Shown here: positions 1 to 7,624 of the stretch, in pieces
Position numbering within the stretch: the first letter of the stretch is position 1
Layout: every line of letters starts with the position of its first letter
Assembly: GCA_963720765.1 (NCBI GenBank)
Contig: CAVRGS010000001.1
Coordinates: 62,001-126,000, forward strand
From: DASUAS01 sp963720765
Lineage (GTDB): Bacteria > Actinomycetota > Acidimicrobiia > IMCC26256 > DASPTH01
Direction of reading: 5' to 3'
Length of the DNA: 64,000 bases
Notes under the pieces: model-generated
What the model was told of the DNA's origin: nothing
What the model saw: the letters and a program-made list of their open reading frames with translations, nothing else
Databases searched by the model: none
Program-made: the position numbers and the translations under genes

Positions 1-969
1 GATCGATGCCACCACGTCTCCGAACTCGATGTGCTCGGCGAGGCGCTCCATGAAGGAGTGGTGTTCCTTGCTCAGGAACGTCGTGAGCCGCTGACTGACG
101 AAGGGCGAGAGCAGGACGGCCTTCGCCTGGCGGCCCATGCCGCCGGTCCAGCGGTCGCCGCCCTCGCCACCGACGACCACGAGGGTGCCCGTTCGCGTCA
201 AGGCCTTGCGAAGCTCGGAGATCGGGTTGCGTCCGCCGATGTCGAGGATGAGGTCGTACCTGCGGTCGCCGTCGAGGAAGATCTCGCGCGTGTAGTCGAT
301 CACGTGGTCGGCGCCGAGCTCACGCACCAGGTCGAGCTTCGCGGTGCTCGCCACGCCGGTGACCTCGGCGCCGAGGGCTTTGGCCAGCTGCACCGCGTAG
401 GTGCCGACGCCTCCGGAGGCGCCGACGACGAGGACGTGCTGCTCGGGCTGGAGCTGGCCGACATCGGTCAGCGCTTGCAAGGCGGTGCCGCCGGAGACGG
501 CCAACACCGCCGCCTGCTCGAACGTTGCCCGGCGCGGCTTCGGTGCGAGCGTGTCGGCGTTCGCCGCGGCGTACTCCGCGAAGGATCCCGACGCCACGCC
601 GAAGACCTCGTCCCCGACGGCGAACCGACTGACCGAGTCGCCGACGGCGACGACACGGCCCGAGACCTCGAGGCCGAGGATCGGCTGCTTCGGCTTGCGA
701 AGTCCGAACCCGGCGACGCGGAGCAGGTACGGCAAGCCCGTCATGAGGTGCCACGTCCCGCGATCGAGACCCGCTGCGTACACCTCGAGCAAGACCTGCT
801 CGGTGCCGATGGTCGGGCGCGCCACGGTCCGGACCTGGACGTCGTCGACCGGGCCGTAGGATCGTCGAAGCACGGCGCGCATCCACGTGGTGGTGCTCGG
901 CGCGTCCGGGATGCGTCCGCCTCGAGTCGGGCGCGGTTGCGTGTCGTGCGACTGATCTGGTCGATTCAT
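1..969 (-). CDS. NAD(P)-dependent MDR-family oxidoreductase, C-terminus off window
   Basis: Medium-chain dehydrogenase/reductase of the quinone-oxidoreductase type; 323 codons are visible and the end lies beyond the left edge. The frame shows a GroES-like N-terminal half and then the dinucleotide-binding loop GASGGVGTYAVQLAKALGA used by the family for NAD(P)H. No Cys cluster for a structural zinc is visible, so a zinc-free member is likely. The ATG at 969 is preceded by GAGGG; an internal ATG at 882 (MRAVLRRSYG) fits the usual family start better, so the first 29 residues may be an untranslated or disordered extension. It is divergent from the small gene at 1127. The substrate cannot be read from sequence. 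Confidence 0.85.
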   Translation of the reverse strand, partial: MNRPDQSHDTQPRPTRGGRIPDAPSTTTWMRAVLRRSYGPVDDVQVRTVARPTIGTEQVLLEVYAAGLDRGTWHLMTGLPYLLRVAGFGLRKPKQPILGLEVSGRVVAVGDSVSRFAVGDEVFGVASGSFAEYAAANADTLAPKPRRATFEQAAVLAVSGGTALQALTDVGQLQPEQHVLVVGASGGVGTYAVQLAKALGAEVTGVASTAKLDLVRELGADHVIDYTREIFLDGDRRYDLILDIGGRNPISELRKALTRTGTLVVVGGEGGDRWTGGMGRQAKAVLLSPFVSQRLTTFLSKEHHSFMERLAEHIEFGDVVASI

Positions 970-1114
970 GCTGCCCTCGGCGGAGATGAGGCGGGGACGT
1001 CGTGCCGCGTCACGAGCAGGCGCTGGCCGCCCGTCAAACTCCTCCGTTCGCTTGACGATCGGTTGCGCATCAGGTTGCAATCTCGCGGCAGTTCGTGGCC
1101 CACGCCCGAGTGGC

Positions 1115-1120
1115 TACGTT
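1115..1120 (+). promoter_or_regulatory. -10 box TACGTT, leaderless start
   Basis: TACGTT ends 6 nt before the ATG at 1127 and no purine-rich ribosome site lies between. This spacing puts the transcript start at the ATG and supports 1127 over the upstream in-frame ATG at 968. Confidence 0.5.
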
Positions 1121-1126
1121 GGCTAC

Positions 1127-1387
1127 ATGAGATGGACCGTGATCGCGACGTTCGACGTGCCCAATCTGGTCCCGGGCCAGGGCGCGATCGAAGACAGCGC
1201 GCTCGGTATGAGCGCGGTGTTGGAATCGAACCGTGGCGGGGTTCAGCGTGAGGTCACGCTGACCGTCGACGCGGCTGACGAATCAGCAGCACGGCGCGTC
1301 GCCGAGGAGCAGCTCACCAGCGGGCTCGGCGCCGAGCTCTCCGGCGTCCCTCAACTCGAATCGATACGCGTCGAACCGACTGAATAG
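1127..1387 (+). CDS. Small hypothetical protein (86 aa)
   Basis: Not recognised. The protein starts MRWTVIATFDVP and has two hydrophobic strand-like stretches (residues 2-8 and about 42-48) followed by a helix rich in Ala, Glu and Arg (about 50-63), which would suit a small alpha/beta domain. It has no signal peptide, membrane segment or cysteine pair. The frame is open to 968 upstream, but that extension reads as non-coding and the -10 box at 1115 supports the start at 1127. It is divergent from the MDR oxidoreductase and convergent with the SnoaL-like gene. Confidence 0.6.
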   Translation: MRWTVIATFDVPNLVPGQGAIEDSALGMSAVLESNRGGVQREVTLTVDAADESAARRVAEEQLTSGLGAELSGVPQLESIRVEPTE

Positions 1388-1409
1388 CCGGGCGCGGATG
1401 GCCCGCCGC

Positions 1410-1799
1410 TCATGCGACGGCCGCCGCATCCCCGAAGAAGCCGACCGCGGTCTCGATCCGACCGTCAGGAGCGAAGGTGACGACGTCGATCCCGGCGACC
1501 GCGACCGTGCCGTCGGGGCCGCTGACGCTCCAGCCGAAGCGGGCATGGGTGTGATGGGCATCGACGACCGTCGTGCGCGTCAGCGAATGACCGGGCATCT
1601 GGTCCCGCAGGGTGCCGATGGCCGCGGCGATCTGCTCGGGCCCTTGGGCGTCGATCAGCGGGTCGACCAGACGGCCGTCGTCGGCCCAGAGCGTGCGCGC
1701 CTGCTCCGAGCGGATGGCGTCGTCGGCCTCGTTGAACAGCACGACATAGCGGTCGATGGTGGATTCGGGCATGGTGGTGGTGTCGTTGTTGGTCTCCAT
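1410..1799 (-). CDS. SnoaL-like / NTF2-like domain protein
   Basis: A single NTF2-like (SnoaL_2) domain of 129 residues, the usual length for this cone-shaped fold. The N-terminal helix (about residues 13-40, YVVLFNEADDAIRSEQARTL) leads to LWADDGRLVDPL, the common opening of this family, and the C-terminal strands include HARFGWSVSGPDG. Members bind small hydrophobic ligands and may be isomerases, hydrolases or binding proteins, so no reaction is assigned. It is divergent from the MmyB-type regulator starting at 1888, which is the best candidate to control it. Confidence 0.8.
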   Translation of the reverse strand: METNNDTTTMPESTIDRYVVLFNEADDAIRSEQARTLWADDGRLVDPLIDAQGPEQIAAAIGTLRDQMPGHSLTRTTVVDAHHTHARFGWSVSGPDGTVAVAGIDVVTFAPDGRIETAVGFFGDAAAVA

Positions 1800-1874
1800 G
1801 CCACGTATCGTGGACGACCGCGAGTCCGTCGGCGATTCCCTGTGAGGTCATCGTCGTGTGCACCTCGGTGCGCG

Positions 1875-1880
1875 TACCGT
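1875..1880 (+). promoter_or_regulatory. -10 box TACCGT, decides GTG start at 1888
   Basis: TACCGT lies 7 nt upstream of GTG 1888 and supports that codon over the GTG at 1858. Confidence 0.5.
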
Positions 1881-1887
1881 CAAGGCC

Positions 1888-2682
1888 GTGACGACCATCG
1901 CAGCGGCATCGCCTCGTCTCGGCCAACTCCTGAAGACGTGGAGAGCGAAGCGTCGCCTGAGTCAACTCGACCTCGCCAGCCGGGCCGGCGTCTCACCTCG
2001 CCATCTCTCGTTCGTCGAGACGGGCCGTTCGAAGCCCAGTCGTGAGATGGTCCTGCACCTCGCCGAGCATCTCGACGTGCCCTTGCGCGATCGCAACGTG
2101 TTGCTGACGGCGGCCGGGTTCGCGCCGGTCTACCGGGAGTCGGCGCTCGACGCTCCCGACCTGGCGAGCGTCCGTCAGGCGATCGAGGTCATCCTCGCCA
2201 ACCACGCGCCGTGTCCGGCGTTCGTCATCGACGGCGCGTGGAACCTCGTCGAGGCCAACGCGGGCGTCGCCGCATTCCTGGAGCTGATCTCGCCGGAACT
2301 CCTCGAGCCGCCGATGAACGTCATCCGGGCCAGCCTCCATCCGAGCGGCCTCTCTCGTTTCATCGTGAACTTCGACGAGTACGCCACCCACGTGATCGAG
2401 CGGCTCAACCGCCAGCTGGCGGCGACATCGGATCCTGGGCTGAAGGCTCTCCTCGAGGAGGTGTCGGCGTATCCCGATGTCGCACGCGCGCTCGGCGACG
2501 GCGTGGTGCTCCCGCCACCGGCCGCGGTGCTCCCGATGCACTTCCGCCTCGACGACGACGCGGAGCTGCGCTTCTTCTCCACGATGACGGTGTTCGGCTC
2601 GCCGCTGGACGTGACGATCGCCGAACTCGCCATCGAGAGCTTCTTCCCCGCCGACGAAGCGACCGCGGCGCGCTTTCGATGA
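1888..2682 (+). CDS. XRE-family regulator with MmyB-like ligand-binding domain
   Basis: DNA-binding regulator of 264 residues. Residues about 7-65 form a classic helix-turn-helix, including RRLSQLDLASRAGVSPRHLS and FVETGRSKPSREMV. The rest matches the MmyB-like domain that many actinobacterial members carry (FVIDGAWNLVEANAGVAAFL, then a conserved NVIRASLHPSGL segment), a PAS-like ligand pocket sometimes reported to bind fatty acids. The start is taken at GTG 1888 because a -10 box sits 7 nt upstream; the frame is open to 1858. It is divergent from the SnoaL-like gene, a common pairing for a local repressor and its target. Confidence 0.85.
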   Translation: MTTIAAASPRLGQLLKTWRAKRRLSQLDLASRAGVSPRHLSFVETGRSKPSREMVLHLAEHLDVPLRDRNVLLTAAGFAPVYRESALDAPDLASVRQAIEVILANHAPCPAFVIDGAWNLVEANAGVAAFLELISPELLEPPMNVIRASLHPSGLSRFIVNFDEYATHVIERLNRQLAATSDPGLKALLEEVSAYPDVARALGDGVVLPPPAAVLPMHFRLDDDAELRFFSTMTVFGSPLDVTIAELAIESFFPADEATAARFR

Positions 2683-2713
2683 ACCGCGCCGACGATGGTC
2701 GGGACCTGTTCGG

Positions 2714-2869
2714 TCAGTCGTCGAAGCCTTCGTACTTGCGGAACTCGGCCTCACCCATCTCTCCGGGTTCGTCGGTGTCCACGTAGTCGCGTCGACGCCT
2801 CATCGACACCGTGCCCGCGATCACGGCCAGCACGGCAAGGACGGCGAAGATGCCCAATCCGATGTACAT
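2714..2869 (-). CDS. Small single-pass membrane protein (51 aa)
   Basis: A 51-residue protein starting MYIGLGIFAVLAVLAVIAGT: one hydrophobic segment (residues 2-22), a positive stop-transfer cluster MRRRR (23-27), and an acidic cytoplasmic tail ending KYEGFDD. The positive-inside rule predicts the tail in the cytoplasm. The coding call rests on the clean membrane-anchor design and a -10 box 6 nt upstream of the ATG at 2869. No family is recognised. It is convergent with the MmyB-type regulator. Confidence 0.6.
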   Translation of the reverse strand: MYIGLGIFAVLAVLAVIAGTVSMRRRRDYVDTDEPGEMGEAEFRKYEGFDD

Positions 2870-2875
2870 CGCCTG

Positions 2876-2881
2876 ACCCTA
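2876..2881 (-). promoter_or_regulatory. -10 box TAGGGT, leaderless start
   Basis: On the minus strand TAGGGT is followed by 6 nt and then the ATG at 2869; no ribosome-binding site is present. Confidence 0.45.
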
Positions 2882-2952
2882 TCCCGGAAGGATCGCGTTC
2901 CCGAGCGCGAGATGGCCTGAGGCCGTCGAAGCCGCGGCTACGGTCGCTGCGC

Positions 2953-4033
2953 ATGGACCTCCGGGACTGCGCTCCGCTGGAGTTCCTCAACCTCACCATC
3001 GACGAAGGTGGTGACGCGGCAGAGCACGACCGGCCTCTGGTTCGCAGTGGACCGGGATCGCGTCGTCACGGTGCTCACGGACATCCGCCCGGCCGCGCTG
3101 CTGGAGGAGCATCCGCGAGTTCGCGTCTCGTTCTCCGATCGTCGTGGTGACTTCGGTGCCGAAGATGTCGCGGCGGTTGCTCGGCCGCTCCCGTCATCCG
3201 AGCACGCGCGGGTCACCGCCCTGCTGAACGAGAAGTACGGATGGCGTCGACGCTCGTTCCGCTTCGTGTTCTGGTTCACCCGTCGCCTCGGCGCCGCGTG
3301 GGACGGGCACGACCATGCATTCGAGCTGCACCTCGCGCCTGACAGCCCGGGTGTCGAGACTCCTTCCTTTTCGCTGCTCGAGAGGAGCGCTCCAGTGCCC
3401 GCTGCCGACATCGCCACGGTCACCGTCGACGCGTTGGCGATGAAATCCGCGCTCGACCACCTGACCGAGGTGGCGGTGCCGCTCGGCATGCGACTGAGCG
3501 TGCACGACGAGTCGGTCGACTTCTCGTTCCACGACCCCGAACGAGGATGGTGGGCGACCACTCGCTGCCGGAGCTCGCGTGTCCCGTCGTCGGGATCGCC
3601 GTCGCAGGCTGCGGTGACCGTCCCACGCCTGCTGGTCCGCGAGGCGATCGAGCTCGCACAGCTCGATCCAGTCGGCCGCTACGAGTTGTCGGTGCACGAC
3701 GGCGAGAGCGTCCACATCGGGGACACGGCCATCGCCGCTTCGCACTCGTGGCCCGAGATCCCGCCGCCGCCGTCATCGGGCGCCGGCTCGCTCCTCCTGC
3801 GCGACGTCGAGCTCCCGACCGGTTCGTGGGAGCCCGACGAGAAGGTGACGTTCCTCGCCGGCGGGGCGGAGGTGACCACGACGGGCGAGCTGCTCGAGCG
3901 ATTCGAGGGTCGAGAGATCACGCAGGTCTCTCTCTACGTGGACGACGCCGGCGCCCGTCTCGTGGGGGCAACCGGTGAAGCGGACGAAGCGGATCGCCTG
4001 GTCCTGGTCGTCCTGGCCGACGTCAGGCCGTAG
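2953..4033 (+). CDS. PPOX/F420-type split-barrel protein with unknown C-terminal region; probable frameshift near the start
   Basis: The open frame from GTG 3008 begins inside a pyridoxamine-phosphate-oxidase-like split barrel: GLWFAVDRDRVVTVLTD, then EEHPRVRVSF and the family's closing ARVTALLNEKYGWRRRSFRF. The missing first strand (MDLRDCAPLEFLNLT) is encoded in a different frame from ATG 2953, so a frame shift near 2998 is inferred and 2953 is given as the start. After about residue 105 a further ~210 residues follow that belong to no family I recognise; they look like a beta-rich module with a Pro-rich hinge (PEIPPPPSSG). Split barrels of this type bind F420, FMN or heme. Confidence 0.6.
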
Positions 4034-4061
4034 CCCCCGTCGGGCACGCCGCCGAGACCGA

Positions 4062-4904
4062 TCAGGCGGGCGCGAAGACCCGTATCTCCACCGCGCCGAC
4101 GTTGCCTCCGGTGGACGCGGTGACGTCGAACCGCACGATGCGTCCCGTCTCGTGGACCGCGCTGGGTCGCGGCTTCGCCACGGTTCCCGCGGGAAACGGC
4201 CCCAACGGTGGACCGCCGTCGACCTGGAGAGTGAACCGGCGCGTGATCGCGCTGCCGTCGGCCATCGAGCGCGTCACGAATTCGACCGCGGCGATCTGGG
4301 TGGGCGCGCCGAGATCGAGGGTGATCGACCCGCGATCTCCGTCGCCCTTGGTCGACCACTCGGTCGTGGTCTTGCCGTCGACCGCATCCGCTCCTGCGAA
4401 CGCGGCGGAGAACTCGGAGCTCGTCGCGACCACCGTCGCACCTTGCGCGGCGTTGCGCAGTCCGTCGGTCAACGGGCTGGATTCGGTGTGGACGGTCGGG
4501 AGCTCGAACCGTCGAACCGGTGAACGGTAGAGGGTTCCGTCGGCCGTCGTTCCCTGCACCAGGTAGAAGTACCTGACTCCGCCTTTGACCGCGGGCAGCA
4601 GCACGTCGTGCTGCGCGATCCCCGTTCCGTTCATCGACAGGCTGTTGTTGAATCGGCCCAGCGCACGGGTCGGGCCCCAGACGATGGCGCAGATCATCGG
4701 CTCCTTCGTCGTCACACGGAAGACGCCCCGACTCGGATCCGACTGGTCGCGTTCGAAGAGGATCTTGCTCGCCTGGATCTCGGCAAAGGGCCGTACCGAC
4801 ACGTGCGGCGATGCTGATGCCGCCGTGAGGACGGGAACACCGAGCAGGACCAGGGTGAGCGCAAGCGCTCTGGCCGCGAACAGTCGGGTGCGTGCCGGCG
4901 CCAT
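4062..4904 (-). CDS. Secreted protein with C-terminal discoidin-like (F5/8 type C / NPCBM) domain
   Basis: A 280-residue exported protein. Residues 1-31 are a Sec signal peptide (Arg-rich start, hydrophobic ALALTLVLLGVPVLTAA, small residues before the likely cleavage at ASA). Residues about 35-135 form a fibronectin-like beta domain (KILFERDQSDPSRGVFRVTT). From about 150 on there is a jelly-roll discoidin pattern: VDGKTTTEWSTKGDGDRGS then ITLDLGAPTQIAAVEFVTRS, ending VGAVEIRVFAPA. Such domains bind carbohydrate or lipid head groups at the cell surface. A -10 box lies 6 nt upstream of the ATG. No catalytic domain is attached, so a binding role is most likely. Confidence 0.75.
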   Translation of the reverse strand: MAPARTRLFAARALALTLVLLGVPVLTAASASPHVSVRPFAEIQASKILFERDQSDPSRGVFRVTTKEPMICAIVWGPTRALGRFNNSLSMNGTGIAQHDVLLPAVKGGVRYFYLVQGTTADGTLYRSPVRRFELPTVHTESSPLTDGLRNAAQGATVVATSSEFSAAFAGADAVDGKTTTEWSTKGDGDRGSITLDLGAPTQIAAVEFVTRSMADGSAITRRFTLQVDGGPPLGPFPAGTVAKPRPSAVHETGRIVRFDVTASTGGNVGAVEIRVFAPA

Positions 4905-4910
4905 CGCGCG

Positions 4911-4916
4911 ACCGTA
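4911..4916 (-). promoter_or_regulatory. -10 box TACGGT, leaderless start
   Basis: TACGGT on the minus strand is separated by 6 nt from the ATG at 4904. Confidence 0.45.
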
Positions 4917-4940
4917 GACCTGGTGTCGCGGGCAGGTCGA

Positions 4941-5958
4941 TCAGCCGAGGTGCTGCGCGGCACGGGTCGTGCCGGGACGCAGCTCGACCGAGGTGCTCGG
5001 GATCAGTTCCACCTGCACGGTCACATCGTCGACACCGGCGGCGGTCAGCGCGGCATCGAGGGTCTCGGTGTCCGGGGCCGGCGAGGGCCCGGTGACGCGG
5101 ACGAGCACGCCCTGCGGTTGCGTTGCCACCGACGCAACCTCCCACCCGCCGTGCTTCGCCCATGTCGTCGCGACGTCCTGCACCGTGGATTCGGTCGAGG
5201 TGTTCGAGGCGATGCGTACCGAGGTGAACGCCAGGGGGACGGCGATGACGGCGAGGCCGATCACGATGGCGACCACGGCACGGCGCCGGTGGAGCTCACG
5301 GTGGGGGAACTCGGTCTGCTCCGCGCTGGCGCGGTGGATCCGGTAGATCGCCATGACCAGGAGACCCGTCGCGAGGATCGCGCTCGACATTCGTGGCGAA
5401 CAGCAGGAGCGCGCCCAGTGCCTGGTCGGGTGCTCCCGATTCGAGGGTCAGGCCCACGACCGCCAGCGGCGGGACCAGCGAGATCGCGATGGCGACACCG
5501 GGCAGCGTGTCCGAGATGTCATCACGCGCCAAGGCGATCGACCCGACGGCACCGGTTGCGAGGGCGGCCACGAGGTCGATCAGGCGCGGCGACACGCGCG
5601 AGGCCACCTGCGCGTTCGTCGCCGCCACCACCGGCGATTGCACGAGGAGCCCGATGAGCCATCCGATCGCGACCACCGCAGCGGCGCCGCCGGCGACGAG
5701 TCCAGCGCATCGGACGAGGTTGTCGCGATCTGCCAGCACGACCGCGACGACGGACCCGAGGATCGGGACCATCAGCGGTGCGACGATCATGGCGCCGATC
5801 ACCGTGGCGGTGGAGTCGGCGACGACTCCGGCGGCGGCGATCACGCCCGCGAGGAGCAGGAGGAGCCAGTAGCGGCTGAGCTTCCGTCCGACGTCGGGAC
5901 CCTCGAAGAAGAGCTGCGCTTTCATCCGCGCGACGCCGACCACTGGGCTGAGTGCCAT
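4941..5958 (-). CDS. DUF389 family membrane protein, frameshifted
   Basis: DUF389 (TIGR00341-type) integral membrane protein. The first part (from ATG 5958) holds five or six hydrophobic segments including the family signature DSTATVIGAMIVAPLMVPIL and the run LPGVAIAISLVPPLAVVG. The frame is lost at LLLFATNV near 5385; the next frame continues SAILATGLLVMAIYR, exactly what family members have after LFATN. One extra base in that stretch explains the break. The C-terminal ~95 residues after a last membrane segment form a soluble domain. Total length of about 335 residues matches the family. Function of DUF389 is not established. Confidence 0.75.
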
Positions 5959-6015
5959 CCAAGTCCCTCCGAGCGTGTGCCGACCGACCGACGTTGTCTG
6001 AGATCGATGCGTGCC

Positions 6016-6744
6016 TCAGCGAGCGAAGACGCGTTGCAGGAGCAGGAGCGTGCCGTTCCAGGAGAGGTCGTTCGAGAGCGCGTCGAAGGCCACTCCTTCG
6101 ACCTGCAGCACGCCGGCTTCGGGGTCGGTGAAGCCGTGACTGGCACCGCCGAACACGGTGATCTGGTATTGCTCCACCTCGGCGTCCAGGAGCTCCTTGC
6201 GCAGGGCGTCGACGTCCGCGAGGGGTGCGAAAGGATCGCCGGCGCCGCAATACGCGACGACGTGCGCACGTACCGCCCCTCGTTCGGCCGGGGCGTGGGT
6301 CGGCAGGATGCCGTGGTAGCTGACGGCGGCCTTCAGGTTCGCACCGCTGCGGGCCAGTTCGAGCACGGTGTGGCCGCCGTAGCAGAAGCCGATGGCCGCG
6401 ATGCGCGTGTCGTCGACATCGGCACGACCGGAGACCTGCTCGAGCCAGGCGACGGTTCGTGCGCGCTCCACCTCGGGGGCCGCGAGGTTGTCCGCGTAGG
6501 CGGTGGCGGTGAGCTCGATCGGCGCCGCTTCGAGGTGTGCGCCGTACATGTCGGTGCACACCGCGACGTATCCCAGTCTCGCGAGCTCCCGTGCGGCGCG
6601 CTCGTTGACGGCGTGCGCGATTCCGAGCGCGCTGTGCATCACGAGGACTGCAGGAGCGGGCCCGTCGTGGTCCGGCCGGGCCACGTGACCGCGCAGCTGC
6701 GTGCCTTCGTGCTCGAACTCGATGCTCTCCAGGCCGTCGAACAT
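6016..6744 (-). CDS. Dienelactone hydrolase family protein
   Basis: Alpha/beta hydrolase of 242 residues in the dienelactone hydrolase family, soluble and cytoplasmic. The nucleophile elbow is GFCYGG, with Cys in place of Ser as in true dienelactone hydrolases; the acid lies in CGAGDPFAP and the histidine in GGASHGFTDPEA, completing the Cys-Asp-His triad. Known members open lactone rings formed in aromatic degradation, but many homologues have other esterase roles. The ATG at 6744 follows GGAGGAG; the frame is open far upstream but that part is Arg/Ser-rich antisense shadow. The gene stands alone, 64 bases from the membrane-protein gene. Confidence 0.85.
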   Translation of the reverse strand: MFDGLESIEFEHEGTQLRGHVARPDHDGPAPAVLVMHSALGIAHAVNERAARELARLGYVAVCTDMYGAHLEAAPIELTATAYADNLAAPEVERARTVAWLEQVSGRADVDDTRIAAIGFCYGGHTVLELARSGANLKAAVSYHGILPTHAPAERGAVRAHVVAYCGAGDPFAPLADVDALRKELLDAEVEQYQITVFGGASHGFTDPEAGVLQVEGVAFDALSNDLSWNGTLLLLQRVFAR

Positions 6745-6808
6745 GCGTCTCCTCCGAGATGGTCGGAGCCGCATTCTGCCGGAACCGAGGGACCGGTGCT
6801 GTGTGCGG

Positions 6809-7468
6809 TCAGGTCGATGCGCCCGCGTGGTCCGCGGCACCACGGTCGTGCTCCGTGAGTGGCCCCACCCGGCGTTGCAGGTGCATCCCGAGCTGCCCGA
6901 TCCAGGCGCGGACCGAACGGGCGTCGGCTGAGGGCACGCGGGCCGACGCCATCGGTGCCGCCAGGACGGGAGCGGGGAGTGGGGGAGCCGGAGGTGGAAC
7001 GGGCGGCCAGGGCGCGAGAACGGGGGGCTCGGTCGTCGCGGGCTCGCGCGTCGTGGGCTCGCGGTTCGCGGGCTCGCGCGTCGCGGGCTCGGCCGTCGCG
7101 CCCCACCACTCCTCGGCGTCGTCGTCGGGCTCGTCGAGCACGATCGGAGTCGGTCCTGCCCGCCGGCCGACGATCGCGTGTGCCGTACCGATGCATCGGG
7201 ACGCCAAGGACTCGAGGCTGACCGCGACCGACACCCGCAGCGGCAACCTGACGACCCGATGCAGACCGTGGAGCGGCGCGACCGCGGGGTTGCTGATCGC
7301 GAGGACCGCGAGGCAGCACGCAGCGGCACCCAGCAGCGCGACCGAAGCCGCGGGGCTCCTCGGCAACGCGGTGCCGACGGCGATGCCGATCACGGCAACC
7401 GACGCGCCGACCAGTGCGTTCCGACGCGTGCGCCGACGTTCGTCTCGGCGGATTCGACGAGTTTCCAT
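6809..7468 (-). CDS. Membrane protein with Pro/Glu/Thr repeat linker
   Basis: A 219-residue protein of no recognised family. A basic N-terminus (METRRIRRDERRRTRRN) precedes two membrane segments (ALVGASVAVIGIAVGTAL and SVALLGAAACCLAVLAI), then a soluble tail. The middle of the tail holds five copies of a five-residue unit of the type REPA/REPT, followed by a Pro/Ala-rich stretch, typical of an extended linker on the cytoplasmic or wall side. ATG 7468 is preceded by GAGAGGCAGG, which fixes the start; the frame is open far upstream on the strand opposite the next gene. A TACACT box (7512-7517) may be its promoter. Confidence 0.6.
   Translation of the reverse strand: METRRIRRDERRRTRRNALVGASVAVIGIAVGTALPRSPAASVALLGAAACCLAVLAISNPAVAPLHGLHRVVRLPLRVSVAVSLESLASRCIGTAHAIVGRRAGPTPIVLDEPDDDAEEWWGATAEPATREPANREPTTREPATTEPPVLAPWPPVPPPAPPLPAPVLAAPMASARVPSADARSVRAWIGQLGMHLQRRVGPLTEHDRGAADHAGAST
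7025..7099 (-). repeat. Five tandem 15-bp units encoding a pentapeptide repeat
   Basis: Five head-to-tail 15-base units at 7025, 7040, 7055, 7070 and 7085, each starting gggctcg on the plus strand and differing at two to four bases. Being a multiple of three, unit gain or loss would change linker length in the 6809-7468 protein without breaking frame. Confidence 0.85.
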
Positions 7469-7529
7469 CCTGCCTCTCTTCAGGTTGGCGACTCGCCCGC
7501 TTCGCTCGGGAAGTGTAGGGACGCGTGGC

Positions 7530-7547
7530 GTGCGGGTGCGCCCGCAC
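7530..7547. repeat. Inverted repeat in divergent promoter region
   Basis: GTGCGGG, 4-base loop, CCCGCAC: a perfect 7-bp stem between the divergent starts at 7468 and 7625, close to the TACACT box at 7512. It could be an operator; no T-tract follows on either strand. Confidence 0.4.
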
Positions 7548-7624
7548 ACGAGAATTGATGCGAGGTTGACGGAATGGATGTCGGCGGTGGAGCACGTGTG
7601 CGCTGTCGGCCATGATGGGGCGCG

